A stretch of 64,000 nt of DNA, from NCBI GenBank assembly GCA_963805715.1, contig CAWDVK010000006.1, positions 124,001 through 188,000 of the forward strand, in the 5' to 3' direction. Every line of letters begins with the position of its first letter. Within the stretch, counting starts at the first letter, position 1. This document shows, piece by piece, positions 7,544 to 15,265 of the stretch. The stretch is from CAWDVK01 sp963805715. GTDB taxonomy: Bacteria > Actinomycetota > Actinomycetes > Streptosporangiales > Streptosporangiaceae. The translations under genes were made by a program, and so were the position numbers. The notes under the pieces are model-generated. The model ran no database searches. It was not told the origin of the DNA and saw only the letters and a program-made list of their open reading frames with translations.

Positions 7544-8962
7544 TCAGCGCGCCCGGGCCTGACGGGCCAGCCCCGGCAGCCGGGCAAAGATCTCATCGGC
7601 CTCCGCGGTGCCGCGATCCTCGATGCTCGCGGTCACCCGCCGGCCCGCGACATCCAGCCGCACCGAGGCCAGCCCGAGCCGGCGCTGGACGGGTCCCTGC
7701 ACCCAGCGGACGCTCTGCACCTTCTCCAGCGGGACCCAGGTTGTCTTCCGGCAGACCCGGCCGCGCGAGGCCGCGACATAGCGGTCGTTCCCGCCCCAGG
7801 CCAGGAAGTGATAGGTCAGCGGCGCCTTCCACCGGGCCGCGCGAGGGGCGCGCAGCGCCGGGACCGGCCGCGTGCTCAGCAGCTCGCCGATCACCTGATC
7901 AGCCTCCGCGCGCGACCCGACGGGGATCAGCGCTCGCAGGCGCTGCGACTCCGACCGGTTCTCGTGACGCTGCTTCGGCCCGGCCACATCCACCTCGAGC
8001 CTGCACCAGCCGAATGCCCGCCAGACCAGCGGCTCGACCAGGCGAACCCCCTGGACCCGGCCGGGCCGGATGGTCTCGGCCGTGGTCTGCACCAGCCCGG
8101 ATCGCAGCCGCAGCCCGTCCGGCGCCGCGGCGACCACGGTCCCGAAGTCGCCGTTGAACTGGCGCCAGACTCCCAGCACGACTCCGATGGCGATCGGCAG
8201 CAGGGAAGCAAGGACGCCGGGCTGATGGGTCAGCTCCACGACGCCGGCCACCAGGGCCACCGCGATGGCCGCGACGGCGCCGGTCCGGCTGAGCGCGATG
8301 GCCGCCGCCAGCCGTCCCGGCCGCACCCGGAACAGCTGCCGCTCGGGGCCAGCCGCGAGGCCCGGCGCCGCGGCGCTGACGGCCGTGCCCGGCAGCCCGG
8401 CGGGCGAGCCTGCCGCCGCCTGGCCGGTGGCCTGCACCATGGCGAGCAGCCGGTGCCGGAGCTGCTCGGCGTCCGCGCGCGGCAGCGAGGCCAGGCGGCC
8501 GCCGGATGAGTCGGCGCCTGCCATCCGCAGCCGCAGCTCGGCCAGCCCGAGCACCCTGGCCAGCCCGGACTGGACCACGTCGATGGCCTGCACCTGGGCA
8601 AGCGGGAAGCGCCGCGACTGGCGCCGCACCAGGCCGGTCTCGATCCGCAGCACGCCGTCGGCGACCTGCCAGCGGGTGACGATCCAGCTCACCACCCCGG
8701 CGCCGAGCACCAGCCCGACCACGACGAGGTTCACCACCAGGTCGCCGCCGTCGCCGTTGTGGTTGGCGAAGAGGAGCGCGAGCACCACGACCATCACCGA
8801 GGCCAGATGCCGCCCGGCCCGGACCAGCGGCGACAGCGGGTGCAGCCGATGCCAGGCGGCGAAGTCGGCCGCCGCCGGAGGCGAGCCGCCCGCCGCCGGA
8901 GAGCTGTCGGCCGGCGGAGAGCTGTCGGCCGGCGGAGAGCTGTCGGCCGGCGGAGCGGTCAC
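7544..8962 (-). CDS. PH-domain membrane protein, YdbT-like
   Basis: 472 residues. After a Pro/Ala/Ser N-terminus with an 18-bp DNA repeat come two hydrophobic hairpins (VMVVVLALLFANH, then LVVNLVVVGLVLGAGVVSWIVTRW), a first bPH2 domain (LRIETGLVRRQSRRFPLAQVQAIDVVQSG), a further TM pair near residues 250-300, and two more bPH2 modules (LRLRSGLVQTTAETIRPGRV and KTTWVPLEKVQSVRWVQGP). This is the layout of Bacillus YdbT. YdbS/YdbT pairs are membrane proteins tied to bacteriocin/antimicrobial resistance. GTG start overlaps the TGA of the YdbS-like gene. Confidence 0.85.
   Translation of the reverse strand: MTAPPADSSPPADSSPPADSSPAAGGSPPAAADFAAWHRLHPLSPLVRAGRHLASVMVVVLALLFANHNGDGGDLVVNLVVVGLVLGAGVVSWIVTRWQVADGVLRIETGLVRRQSRRFPLAQVQAIDVVQSGLARVLGLAELRLRMAGADSSGGRLASLPRADAEQLRHRLLAMVQATGQAAAGSPAGLPGTAVSAAAPGLAAGPERQLFRVRPGRLAAAIALSRTGAVAAIAVALVAGVVELTHQPGVLASLLPIAIGVVLGVWRQFNGDFGTVVAAAPDGLRLRSGLVQTTAETIRPGRVQGVRLVEPLVWRAFGWCRLEVDVAGPKQRHENRSESQRLRALIPVGSRAEADQVIGELLSTRPVPALRAPRAARWKAPLTYHFLAWGGNDRYVAASRGRVCRKTTWVPLEKVQSVRWVQGPVQRRLGLASVRLDVAGRRVTASIEDRGTAEADEIFARLPGLARQARAR
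8898..8951. repeat. three perfect 18-bp tandem repeats
   Basis: GGAGAGCTGTCGGCCGGC three times in a row without a mismatch, encoding PADSSP repeats at the N-terminus of the YdbT-like protein. Likely a slippage-prone tract. Confidence 0.9.
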
Positions 8963-9537
8963 AGTCCCGCTGCCTGCGCTTCGCCGATGGCGGCGAGCTG
9001 GTCGCGCAGCCGCGCGGCATCGGCCCTGTCCAGGCCAGGAATGCGGGCATCGCTGGCCGCGGCGGCGGTGTGCATCCGCACGGTCGCGAGCCCGAGGCTC
9101 CGCTCCACCGGGCCGGCCGTGACGTCGATGAACTGCATCCGGCCGTAGGGGATGACCGACTGGCGGCGGATCAGCACCCCGCGGCGGACCATCAGGTCGT
9201 CGTCCCGCTCGGCATAGCCCCAGGCCGCGACTCGCCGGGCCAGGAAGCGCTCCCCGAGCAAGCCGATCACCACCATGCCGAGCCCGGCGGCGAGGCCGGC
9301 GGCCAGCGATCCAGCGAGACCGAAGCAGAGGCCCGCAACGAGCGCGGCCGGCACCGTGACCAGCGCGGCCTGCAGGCGCCGCGCGCTCAGCAGCCGCGGC
9401 GACGGGCGCCGCCACTGGATCTCGGCCCCCGGCGGGCCAGCCACGGCACTGCCGGCCTGACCGGGCGCGGAACGGGACCCGGCCGGACGAGGCCGCGCGG
9501 CGGGCGACTCGCCGCCGATGTGCCCTGCATCGGTCAC
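8959..9537 (-). CDS. PH-domain membrane protein, YdbS-like
   Basis: 192 residues. Two TM segments (ALVTVPAALVAGLCFGLAGS, then AAGLAAGLGMVVIGLL) are followed by one bPH2 domain (LMVRRGVLIRRQSVIPYGRMQFIDVTAGPVERSLGLATVRM). It is the single-domain partner of the YdbT-like protein and overlaps it (GTGA), so the two are probably made together and form a complex. Start set at a GTG with GGAGAGG about 9 nt upstream; a longer N-terminus from 9624 is possible but compositionally unlike the family. Confidence 0.8.
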   Translation of the reverse strand: MTDAGHIGGESPAARPRPAGSRSAPGQAGSAVAGPPGAEIQWRRPSPRLLSARRLQAALVTVPAALVAGLCFGLAGSLAAGLAAGLGMVVIGLLGERFLARRVAAWGYAERDDDLMVRRGVLIRRQSVIPYGRMQFIDVTAGPVERSLGLATVRMHTAAAASDARIPGLDRADAARLRDQLAAIGEAQAAGL

Positions 9538-9664
9538 CGCCCCAGCCCTCTCCGCATAGCCACAGCAGTCCTGCCCTGTGACCATATCAGCTTCATAACC
9601 GACGAAAACGGACTCGCCGGGCACTCGCGCCCCCGCCCGGGAGGCGCCGTCGCGGGCGCTGCCG

Positions 9665-10513
9665 CTAGGCCAGCCGGGTCACGCCGACGGTGACGGTCAT
9701 GGTACTGCTGGGGGCGCCGTGGTAGATGCCCTTGAGCGGCGGGACGTCGCCGTAGTCCCGGCCGGCCGCCACCAGGACATGACGCTCGGCGACCTGCGCC
9801 TGGTTGGTCGGGTCGCAGGCCACCCACTCACCGGTCCAGTACTCCACCCAGGCGTGACTCTGGCCCGCCGTCTGATCGCCCGGCGCCGCGTCAGGCTGCG
9901 GATGCAGGTAGCCCGATACGTAACGGGCCGGCAGCCCGATCTCGCGCAGCAGCGCGACGGTGAGGTGTGCCATGTCCTGGCAGACGCCCTGGCCCTGATC
10001 CCAGGCCTCCTGAGCGCTGGTCTGGACCCCGGTCGCGCCCTGCACGTAGGCGACCCGGTCGCTGACCCAGGACGCGATCTCCGCCGCGGCCTCGAACGGA
10101 TCGGCACCGGCGGTGCGCTGCCGTGCCCGCGCCGCCAGCGCCGGGTCGATGGCGGTGCGGGTGGTCGGCCGCAGGTATTCCTGCAGCCGGCCCGCGGCCG
10201 CCCGCTCGCGCAGCACGGCCCACTCCAGCGGCCGGGCCGGCCGCGGCACCGGCCGGGTCTCTACCGTGGCCTCGGCCCGGATCACGAGTTCCCGATGCGC
10301 TGCCTGGACGTCGAAGGAGCTGACCAGCGCGCCCCAGTAATCGGTGTAGGCCCAGATCGGCGCGGGGTCATCGATCGAGACGCTGGTCTCCAGGGCCGAC
10401 TGGCGCGGCAGCGTGGGCGGCGTCATGCGGGCCTCGTTATAGGACGCGCGGGCCGATCCGTGATAGCGCACCTGCGTCTGGTGCACGATCTTCAGCCGCC
10501 AGCCCGCGCTCAT
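9665..10513 (-). CDS. transglutaminase-like cysteine peptidase, last gene of the ATP-grasp cluster
   Basis: 282 residues. An N-terminal beta-sandwich domain (KIVHQTQVRYHGSARASYNEARM) precedes the core. Catalytic residues are all present: Cys in GQGVCQDMAHL, His in SHAWVEYW, Asp in CDPTNQ. The family cleaves or forms isopeptide/peptide bonds. ATG overlaps the stop of the alpha-E gene (ATGA), so it is translated as part of the same message as the ATP-grasp enzyme. Confidence 0.9.
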   Translation of the reverse strand: MSAGWRLKIVHQTQVRYHGSARASYNEARMTPPTLPRQSALETSVSIDDPAPIWAYTDYWGALVSSFDVQAAHRELVIRAEATVETRPVPRPARPLEWAVLRERAAAGRLQEYLRPTTRTAIDPALAARARQRTAGADPFEAAAEIASWVSDRVAYVQGATGVQTSAQEAWDQGQGVCQDMAHLTVALLREIGLPARYVSGYLHPQPDAAPGDQTAGQSHAWVEYWTGEWVACDPTNQAQVAERHVLVAAGRDYGDVPPLKGIYHGAPSSTMTVTVGVTRLA

Positions 10514-11487
10514 GCTTCCTGTTCCCACACCACCGGTGGCGCGCAGGTGAAATAGCGCGCGGCGACGGCCTCGCTGGCCTGCAGGCAGGTCTGCTGGAGC
10601 GCGGCCAGCAGCTCGGGCAGCTGCTCGGGCAGCAGCTGCGGGTCGGCATACTCGAGCCGGGTCCGCATCAGCCCGATCGGCCGCCTGGCCTGCTCGCTGA
10701 GCCCGGCCCGGTCCGGATCCAGGGCGGTCAGGCATTCCTCGGCGATGCCCAGCGAATGCAGCACCGATCGCGGGAACAGATGGTCCAGCATCAGGAATTC
10801 GGCGACCTCACGGGAGCCGCCGGTCCAGTTGCTCGTGCGGATGAACGACTCGTAGGCGCCGCAGGCGCGCAGCAGCATCGGCCAGCCGAGCTCGTAAGCC
10901 GAGGCAGGCATGCGGGCGAGCAGCAGCCTGGCCGTCATGTCGACCCGTTCCAGGCTGCGGCCGAGCACCAGGAACCGCCAGGCATCGTCGTGGCTCATCG
11001 TCGAGTCGGCCAGCCCGAAGAAGAGGGCCGCCCGCTCCCGGACGAACCGGAGGTAGACGTGCGGGCCGAGCCGCTCGGCGGCCCGGCGCTGCCCCGGCAG
11101 CCCGAGCCCGGTCACGTTCAGGCATTCCCACATCTCGCTGGAGATCACCCCGCGCATGCTGCGCGCGCCCGACCGGGCTTCCAGCACGGCGCCGCAGATG
11201 GCGCTCGGATTGGCCGGGTCGTATGCGAGCTGCTCGAGCGTGATCCCGATGTCCAGCCGCGCATCCCGCGGCGGCGGCATCCCGAGCACGGCCAGCAGGG
11301 CGCTGCAGCCCGCGTCCTCCTCCGCCCGTGACTCCTCCAGCATGCGATGCACGTAGACATCGACCATCCGGGCCGTATCGTCCGCGCGCTCGATGTAGCG
11401 CCCGGTCCAGAACAGGGTCTCGGCGATGCGGCTGAGCAGCGCGCTGCGGGTGGCCGTGCCGCCTCTCATTGCTGCTGGGCCGATCAT
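10510..11487 (-). CDS. alpha-E domain protein (DUF403)
   Basis: 325 residues, all-helical. Hallmarks: LLSRIAETLFWTGRYIERADDTARMVDVY at the N-terminus, SEMWECLN, and LVLGRSLERVDMTARLL. Alpha-E proteins have no known biochemical role but are nearly always encoded with circularly permuted ATP-grasp enzymes and transglutaminases, where a peptide ligation or tagging function has been predicted (Iyer and Aravind). Overlaps by 4 nt with both neighbours. Confidence 0.92.
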   Translation of the reverse strand: MIGPAAMRGGTATRSALLSRIAETLFWTGRYIERADDTARMVDVYVHRMLEESRAEEDAGCSALLAVLGMPPPRDARLDIGITLEQLAYDPANPSAICGAVLEARSGARSMRGVISSEMWECLNVTGLGLPGQRRAAERLGPHVYLRFVRERAALFFGLADSTMSHDDAWRFLVLGRSLERVDMTARLLLARMPASAYELGWPMLLRACGAYESFIRTSNWTGGSREVAEFLMLDHLFPRSVLHSLGIAEECLTALDPDRAGLSEQARRPIGLMRTRLEYADPQLLPEQLPELLAALQQTCLQASEAVAARYFTCAPPVVWEQEA

Positions 11488-13025
11488 TGCTGCTGCTCCG
11501 ACCCGGGGCCGCTCTGCCGGCGGCCAGCGGTGCTACGGGCGGCGTGCGCAGCGGCCGGCACCTGCTGGGGGACAGGGCCAGCGGGCGGCCGCTCGCCATT
11601 GGCCAGCACCCAGGTGTCCTTGGAGCCGCCGCCCTGGCTGGAATTGACGACGAGGGCGCCCTCCTGCAGCGCCACCCTGGTCAGGCCGCCGGGCAGCAGC
11701 CACACGTCGCTGCCGTCGTTGACAGCGAACGGCCGCAGGTCGATGTGGCGCGGGGCCGGCCGCTCGTTGATCAGGACCGGGGCGGTTGACAGCGCCACCG
11801 GGCGCTGCGCGATCCAGTTCCGGGGCCATGCCGCCACGTGCCCGCGCAGTTCCGCCAGCGTTCGCTCGTCCGCGTGCGGGCCGATGACGATGCCGCTGCC
11901 GCCGGCCCCGTTGACGGGCTTGAGCACCAGCTGGTCGAGCCGGCCCAGCACCCAGTCGAGCATCTCGGGATCATCCAGCCGGTATGACTCGACGCTCGGC
12001 AGCAGCGGCTCCTCCCCCATGTAGTAGCGGATCAGGTCGGGCACGTAGGTGTAGAGCAGCTTGTCGTCGGCCACCCCGTTGCCCACCGCGTTCGCGATCG
12101 TCACGTTGCCCGCCCGGGCGGCATTGAGGAGGCCGGGACAGCCGATGACCGAGCCGGGCATGAAATGCAGCGGATCCAGGAAGTCATCGTCGACCCGCCG
12201 GTAGATCACGTCGACCGGCTGGTTGCCCTGCGTCGTGTGGACGAAGACCTGGTTGCCGGTGCAGACCAGGTCCCGTCCCTCGACCAGCTCGACTCCCATC
12301 AGCCGGGCCAGCAGGGTGTGCTCGAAGTACGCCGCGTTGTACACGCCCGGCGTCAGCACGACGACCACGGGGTCGCGCGCTCGCTCCGGCGCGGCGGCGC
12401 GCAGCGCGGCCAGCAGCCGCGCCGGGTACTCATCGACCGGCTGCACGTGCTGCTCGGCGAACAGGGCCGGGAACGTCCTGGTCATGGCCAGGCGGTTCTC
12501 CACGACATAGCTGACCCCCGAGGGGATGCGGACGTTGTCCTCCAGCACGCAGAACCTGCCCTGCTCGTCCCGGACCAGGTCGATGCCCGCGATGTGCACC
12601 CGCACGCCGTTCGGCGGCATCAGGCCGTGCGCCTCCCGGCGGAACTGCTGAGAGGTGAACACCACCCGCCACGGCAGCACGCCGTCGGCGAAGGCGTTGC
12701 CGGGGCCGTAGACATCAGCCAGGAATGCCTCCAGCGCCAGTACCCGCTGCCGCACCCCGCGCGCGACGCTGTCCCATTCCGCCGCGTCGATGATGCGGGG
12801 AATCAGGTCCAGCGGGAAGGGCCGCTCCTCCCCGGCGTAGCCGAAGGTCACCCCGCGGTCGGTGAAGGCGCTGAGCATCTGGTCCGCCCGGTAGCGCAGC
12901 TCACCCGGATCCATGGGCTGCAGCGCGGCGAGCAGAGCCTGGTAGGGCGCCCGCGGCTGGCCGGGCCGCTCGAACATCTCGTCCCAGGCAGCCGCAAGCT
13001 GATAGGTGTCGAAGATGTCCGTCAT
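11484..13025 (-). CDS. circularly permuted type 2 ATP-grasp protein
   Basis: 513 residues. Typical blocks: MTDIFDTYQLAAAWDEMFE, FPLDLIPRII, GIDLVRDEQGRFCVLEDNVRIPSGVSYV, VIYRRVDDDFLDP, NAVGNGVADDKLLYTYVPD, LVLKPVNGAGGSGIVIGPHA and the metal-binding DLRPF. It should form an ATP-dependent amide (peptide-like) bond through an acylphosphate intermediate. The C-terminal 40 residues are Ala/Gln-rich and look disordered. Starts the three-gene overlapping unit ATP-grasp, alpha-E, transglutaminase. Confidence 0.93.
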   Translation of the reverse strand: MTDIFDTYQLAAAWDEMFERPGQPRAPYQALLAALQPMDPGELRYRADQMLSAFTDRGVTFGYAGEERPFPLDLIPRIIDAAEWDSVARGVRQRVLALEAFLADVYGPGNAFADGVLPWRVVFTSQQFRREAHGLMPPNGVRVHIAGIDLVRDEQGRFCVLEDNVRIPSGVSYVVENRLAMTRTFPALFAEQHVQPVDEYPARLLAALRAAAPERARDPVVVVLTPGVYNAAYFEHTLLARLMGVELVEGRDLVCTGNQVFVHTTQGNQPVDVIYRRVDDDFLDPLHFMPGSVIGCPGLLNAARAGNVTIANAVGNGVADDKLLYTYVPDLIRYYMGEEPLLPSVESYRLDDPEMLDWVLGRLDQLVLKPVNGAGGSGIVIGPHADERTLAELRGHVAAWPRNWIAQRPVALSTAPVLINERPAPRHIDLRPFAVNDGSDVWLLPGGLTRVALQEGALVVNSSQGGGSKDTWVLANGERPPAGPVPQQVPAAAHAARSTAGRRQSGPGSEQQQ

Positions 13026-13107
13026 TGCCGCAGCCTAAACGCGGCATGTTGCGGCGTTGTTACACGCGGCACCGCGGCTGCGCCGCGGGCCGCCGTGGTG
13101 CGGGCGG

Positions 13108-13992
13108 TCAGGCCGCGGCGAGGACGCCGACCCGGCGGGACGTCGTCAGGCTGCCGCGCGAGGTGCCGAGGTAGGAGCCAGACGTCGGGGCGACATCGGA
13201 GTAGTCGCGGCCTGTGGCGACGGTCACGTAGCCGCTGTTCGCCCGGCGCCCGTTGCACGGGTCGAACGCGACGGCGACCGCTCCGGTTGCGGCGGGCACG
13301 ATCGCCTCGACCCAGGCATGGGTGCCGCCCTGGCCGAGCAGGTGACCGGACACGTACCGGGCGGGCAGCCGGACGATGTGGCAGAGCGCGAGCATCACGT
13401 GCGCGAAGTCCTGGCACACCCCGCGGCCGATGGCCAGGGCCTCGGCGGCCGGGGTGCGCACCGACGTCGGGCCGAACTCGTAGCCGATGGCCGCGTGCAC
13501 CAGGTCGCAGATCTGCTCCGCCTGCTCCAGCGGGCCGGCGCTCGCGGGCAGGTCAGCGGCGAGGGCTCGCAGCCGCTCGTCCGCGGCGGTGAGCCGGGTG
13601 GGCCGCAGCAGGCCAGGGCTGCTCAGGGCGTGCGCGGGAAGCACCTCGGGACCGTCGTCGCGGACCCGCTCGATCAGAGCGGCGACCCGGAACTCGACGG
13701 CACGTGCCACCCGCTCGGCCTGCAGCAGCGCGACCACGTTGCCGCGCGAGTCCCGGCGTAGCCGGCGGCTGGCCCGGGCCCCGCTGACCTGCAGCAGGTG
13801 CGCGCGGCGGTACTGGCTGCCGTGCCGGGCCCTGGGCACCACGACCAGCCGCTGCCGCAGCGACTCGACCGGCGCGTCGTACTCGTACCGGAAGCTCTGC
13901 TCGAGCACGTAGCTGATCCGGCTGGCCGAGTCGAGGTCGAGGCCATGATGGTCGAGCAGGGGGGCGCTCAGCACCTGGTCATCGAGCATCAT
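13108..13992 (-). CDS. transglutaminase-like protein, second of three
   Basis: 294 residues. N-terminal domain SYVLEQSFRYEYDAPVESLRQRLVV; catalytic Cys in GRGVCQDFAHV, His in GTHAWVEAI, Asp in FDPCNGR; C-terminal GRDYSDVAPTSGSYLG. ATGATG start overlaps the stop of the upstream transglutaminase-like gene. 82 bp separate it from the ATP-grasp gene downstream, so the five genes may be one transcript. Confidence 0.9.
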   Translation of the reverse strand: MMLDDQVLSAPLLDHHGLDLDSASRISYVLEQSFRYEYDAPVESLRQRLVVVPRARHGSQYRRAHLLQVSGARASRRLRRDSRGNVVALLQAERVARAVEFRVAALIERVRDDGPEVLPAHALSSPGLLRPTRLTAADERLRALAADLPASAGPLEQAEQICDLVHAAIGYEFGPTSVRTPAAEALAIGRGVCQDFAHVMLALCHIVRLPARYVSGHLLGQGGTHAWVEAIVPAATGAVAVAFDPCNGRRANSGYVTVATGRDYSDVAPTSGSYLGTSRGSLTTSRRVGVLAAA

Positions 13993-14804
13993 GGCGTCGC
14001 CTCCTCCGCCTGGACCGCCATCGTCTCCAGCAGCGGCCCGCCGAATGTGGTGGCCATCGCAACGTCGGAGGCGTCCCGGCCCCGGCCGATCACGATGCGC
14101 CCCTTGCGCCGTGCGTTGTTGCGGGGGTCGAACGTCCACCACCGTTCGCCCAGCCAGACTTCCATCCAGGCCGCGAAGTCCATCGGGGCCGGGTCCGGCG
14201 GTACGTCCAGGTCCGGCAGGTAGCCGAAGACGTACCGCGCGGGAATGTTCAGCGCGCGGCAGAACGAGATGGCCAGGTGCGCGAAGTCCCGGCAGACCCC
14301 GCGGCCCGCCGCGTTGACGTCCGCGGCCGTCGACAGCGCGGTCGAGCTGCCGTACTGGAATTCCAGGTGCTCATGGACGTGCGAGCAGATCGCCTGGATG
14401 CGGCCGTAGCCGGGCGCCAGCGCGCCGAACCGCGACCATGCCTCGTTACCGAGCACGTCCGGCAGGCAGTAGCGGCTGGGCAGCGTGTAGATCAGCGTGT
14501 CATCGGGCAGGTCGGCGGGCGGGCGCTCCGGCGCGTCCTTGTCCGCGTCCTCCTCGGCGTCGGGGACAGCGGCCAGCGCGCTGTAACGGAAGCTCGACCG
14601 GCCCGCGGGCAGCACCGCCCGGGTACACGGGTTGCCGTACAGATCTGTATAGCGGTGCATGTCCATGCGCGGCTCGCACTGCCACCGCTCCTGCTCGACG
14701 GCAACGTCCGCGGACGGCAGCGGCTGCACCTGGAAAATGACCGGCGTGTTGATCTGCGCCACATAGGTGAAATCGCACCCGATCCGGATCAGACGTGGCG
14801 CCAT
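13989..14804 (-). CDS. transglutaminase-like protein lacking the catalytic histidine, third of three
   Basis: 271 residues. Order: N-terminal sandwich (RIGCDFTYVAQINTPVIFQV), core with Cys in GRGVCRDFAHL and Asp in TFDPRNN, and GRGRDASDVAMATTFGG. At the His position the sequence is MDFAAWMEVW: codon GCG (Ala) stands where the family usually has His before the conserved Ala-Trp. It may be non-catalytic or use another residue. ATG chosen because homology begins here. Probably first gene of the cluster. Confidence 0.85.
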   Translation of the reverse strand: MAPRLIRIGCDFTYVAQINTPVIFQVQPLPSADVAVEQERWQCEPRMDMHRYTDLYGNPCTRAVLPAGRSSFRYSALAAVPDAEEDADKDAPERPPADLPDDTLIYTLPSRYCLPDVLGNEAWSRFGALAPGYGRIQAICSHVHEHLEFQYGSSTALSTAADVNAAGRGVCRDFAHLAISFCRALNIPARYVFGYLPDLDVPPDPAPMDFAAWMEVWLGERWWTFDPRNNARRKGRIVIGRGRDASDVAMATTFGGPLLETMAVQAEEATP

Positions 14805-14899
14805 CGCCCCATTGTGCGCGCTCCATGTTTCCGCGCGGTTACGGGTCGCACGGGCGCCGGGCCGGGACGCAGTGGTACCGGGCCGGGCCCGGCCGGCCA

Positions 14900-15174
14900 C
14901 GCGGCAGGCCCGGCGCGACTGGCAGCGGTGCGAGTCCCGCGCCGTTTTCGTCGAGGAAAGGCGGCGCTACGAGCAGCGCATTTACCAGGTCATCGCGACC
15001 GCGGTCCAATCGGGGGACCTGCGCGGCGATCTCGACCTGCAGGACGCCACGCTGATTCTGCTGTCCGTCGCGAACTGGGCGTATACCTAGTTTAGCGACG
15101 AGACCGACGTTGATGACGTCACCGCGAGAATGATGTCCATCCTGCTCAGCGGAATGGGTCCGGTCCGGGCCTGA
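14900..15174 (+). pseudogene. TetR regulator remnant (C-terminal helices, in-frame TAG)
   Basis: The frame reads RRDWQRCESRAVFVEERRRYEQR, QVIATAVQSGDLRGDLDLQDATLILLSVANWAYT, then TAG at 15088-15090, then FSDETDVDDVTARMMSILLSGM to a TGA at 15172. The last helices of KstR2-like TetR regulators read ...NWAYxW..., so the TAG probably replaces a TGG (one base). The DNA-binding N-terminus is absent. It sits between the transglutaminase cluster and phaC. Confidence 0.6.
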
Positions 15175-15265
15175 ATACCGCCCCGGCACAGGGAAATCTC
15201 CCGTCTCGCCGGAAGACGCCATCCCGCGCCGGAATACGCCCCTCGCGCTGAGAATCCGCGCTCTG

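Noticed and set aside
12165..13592. 475-codon + strand frame
   Set aside because: Antisense shadow of ATP-grasp and transglutaminase genes.
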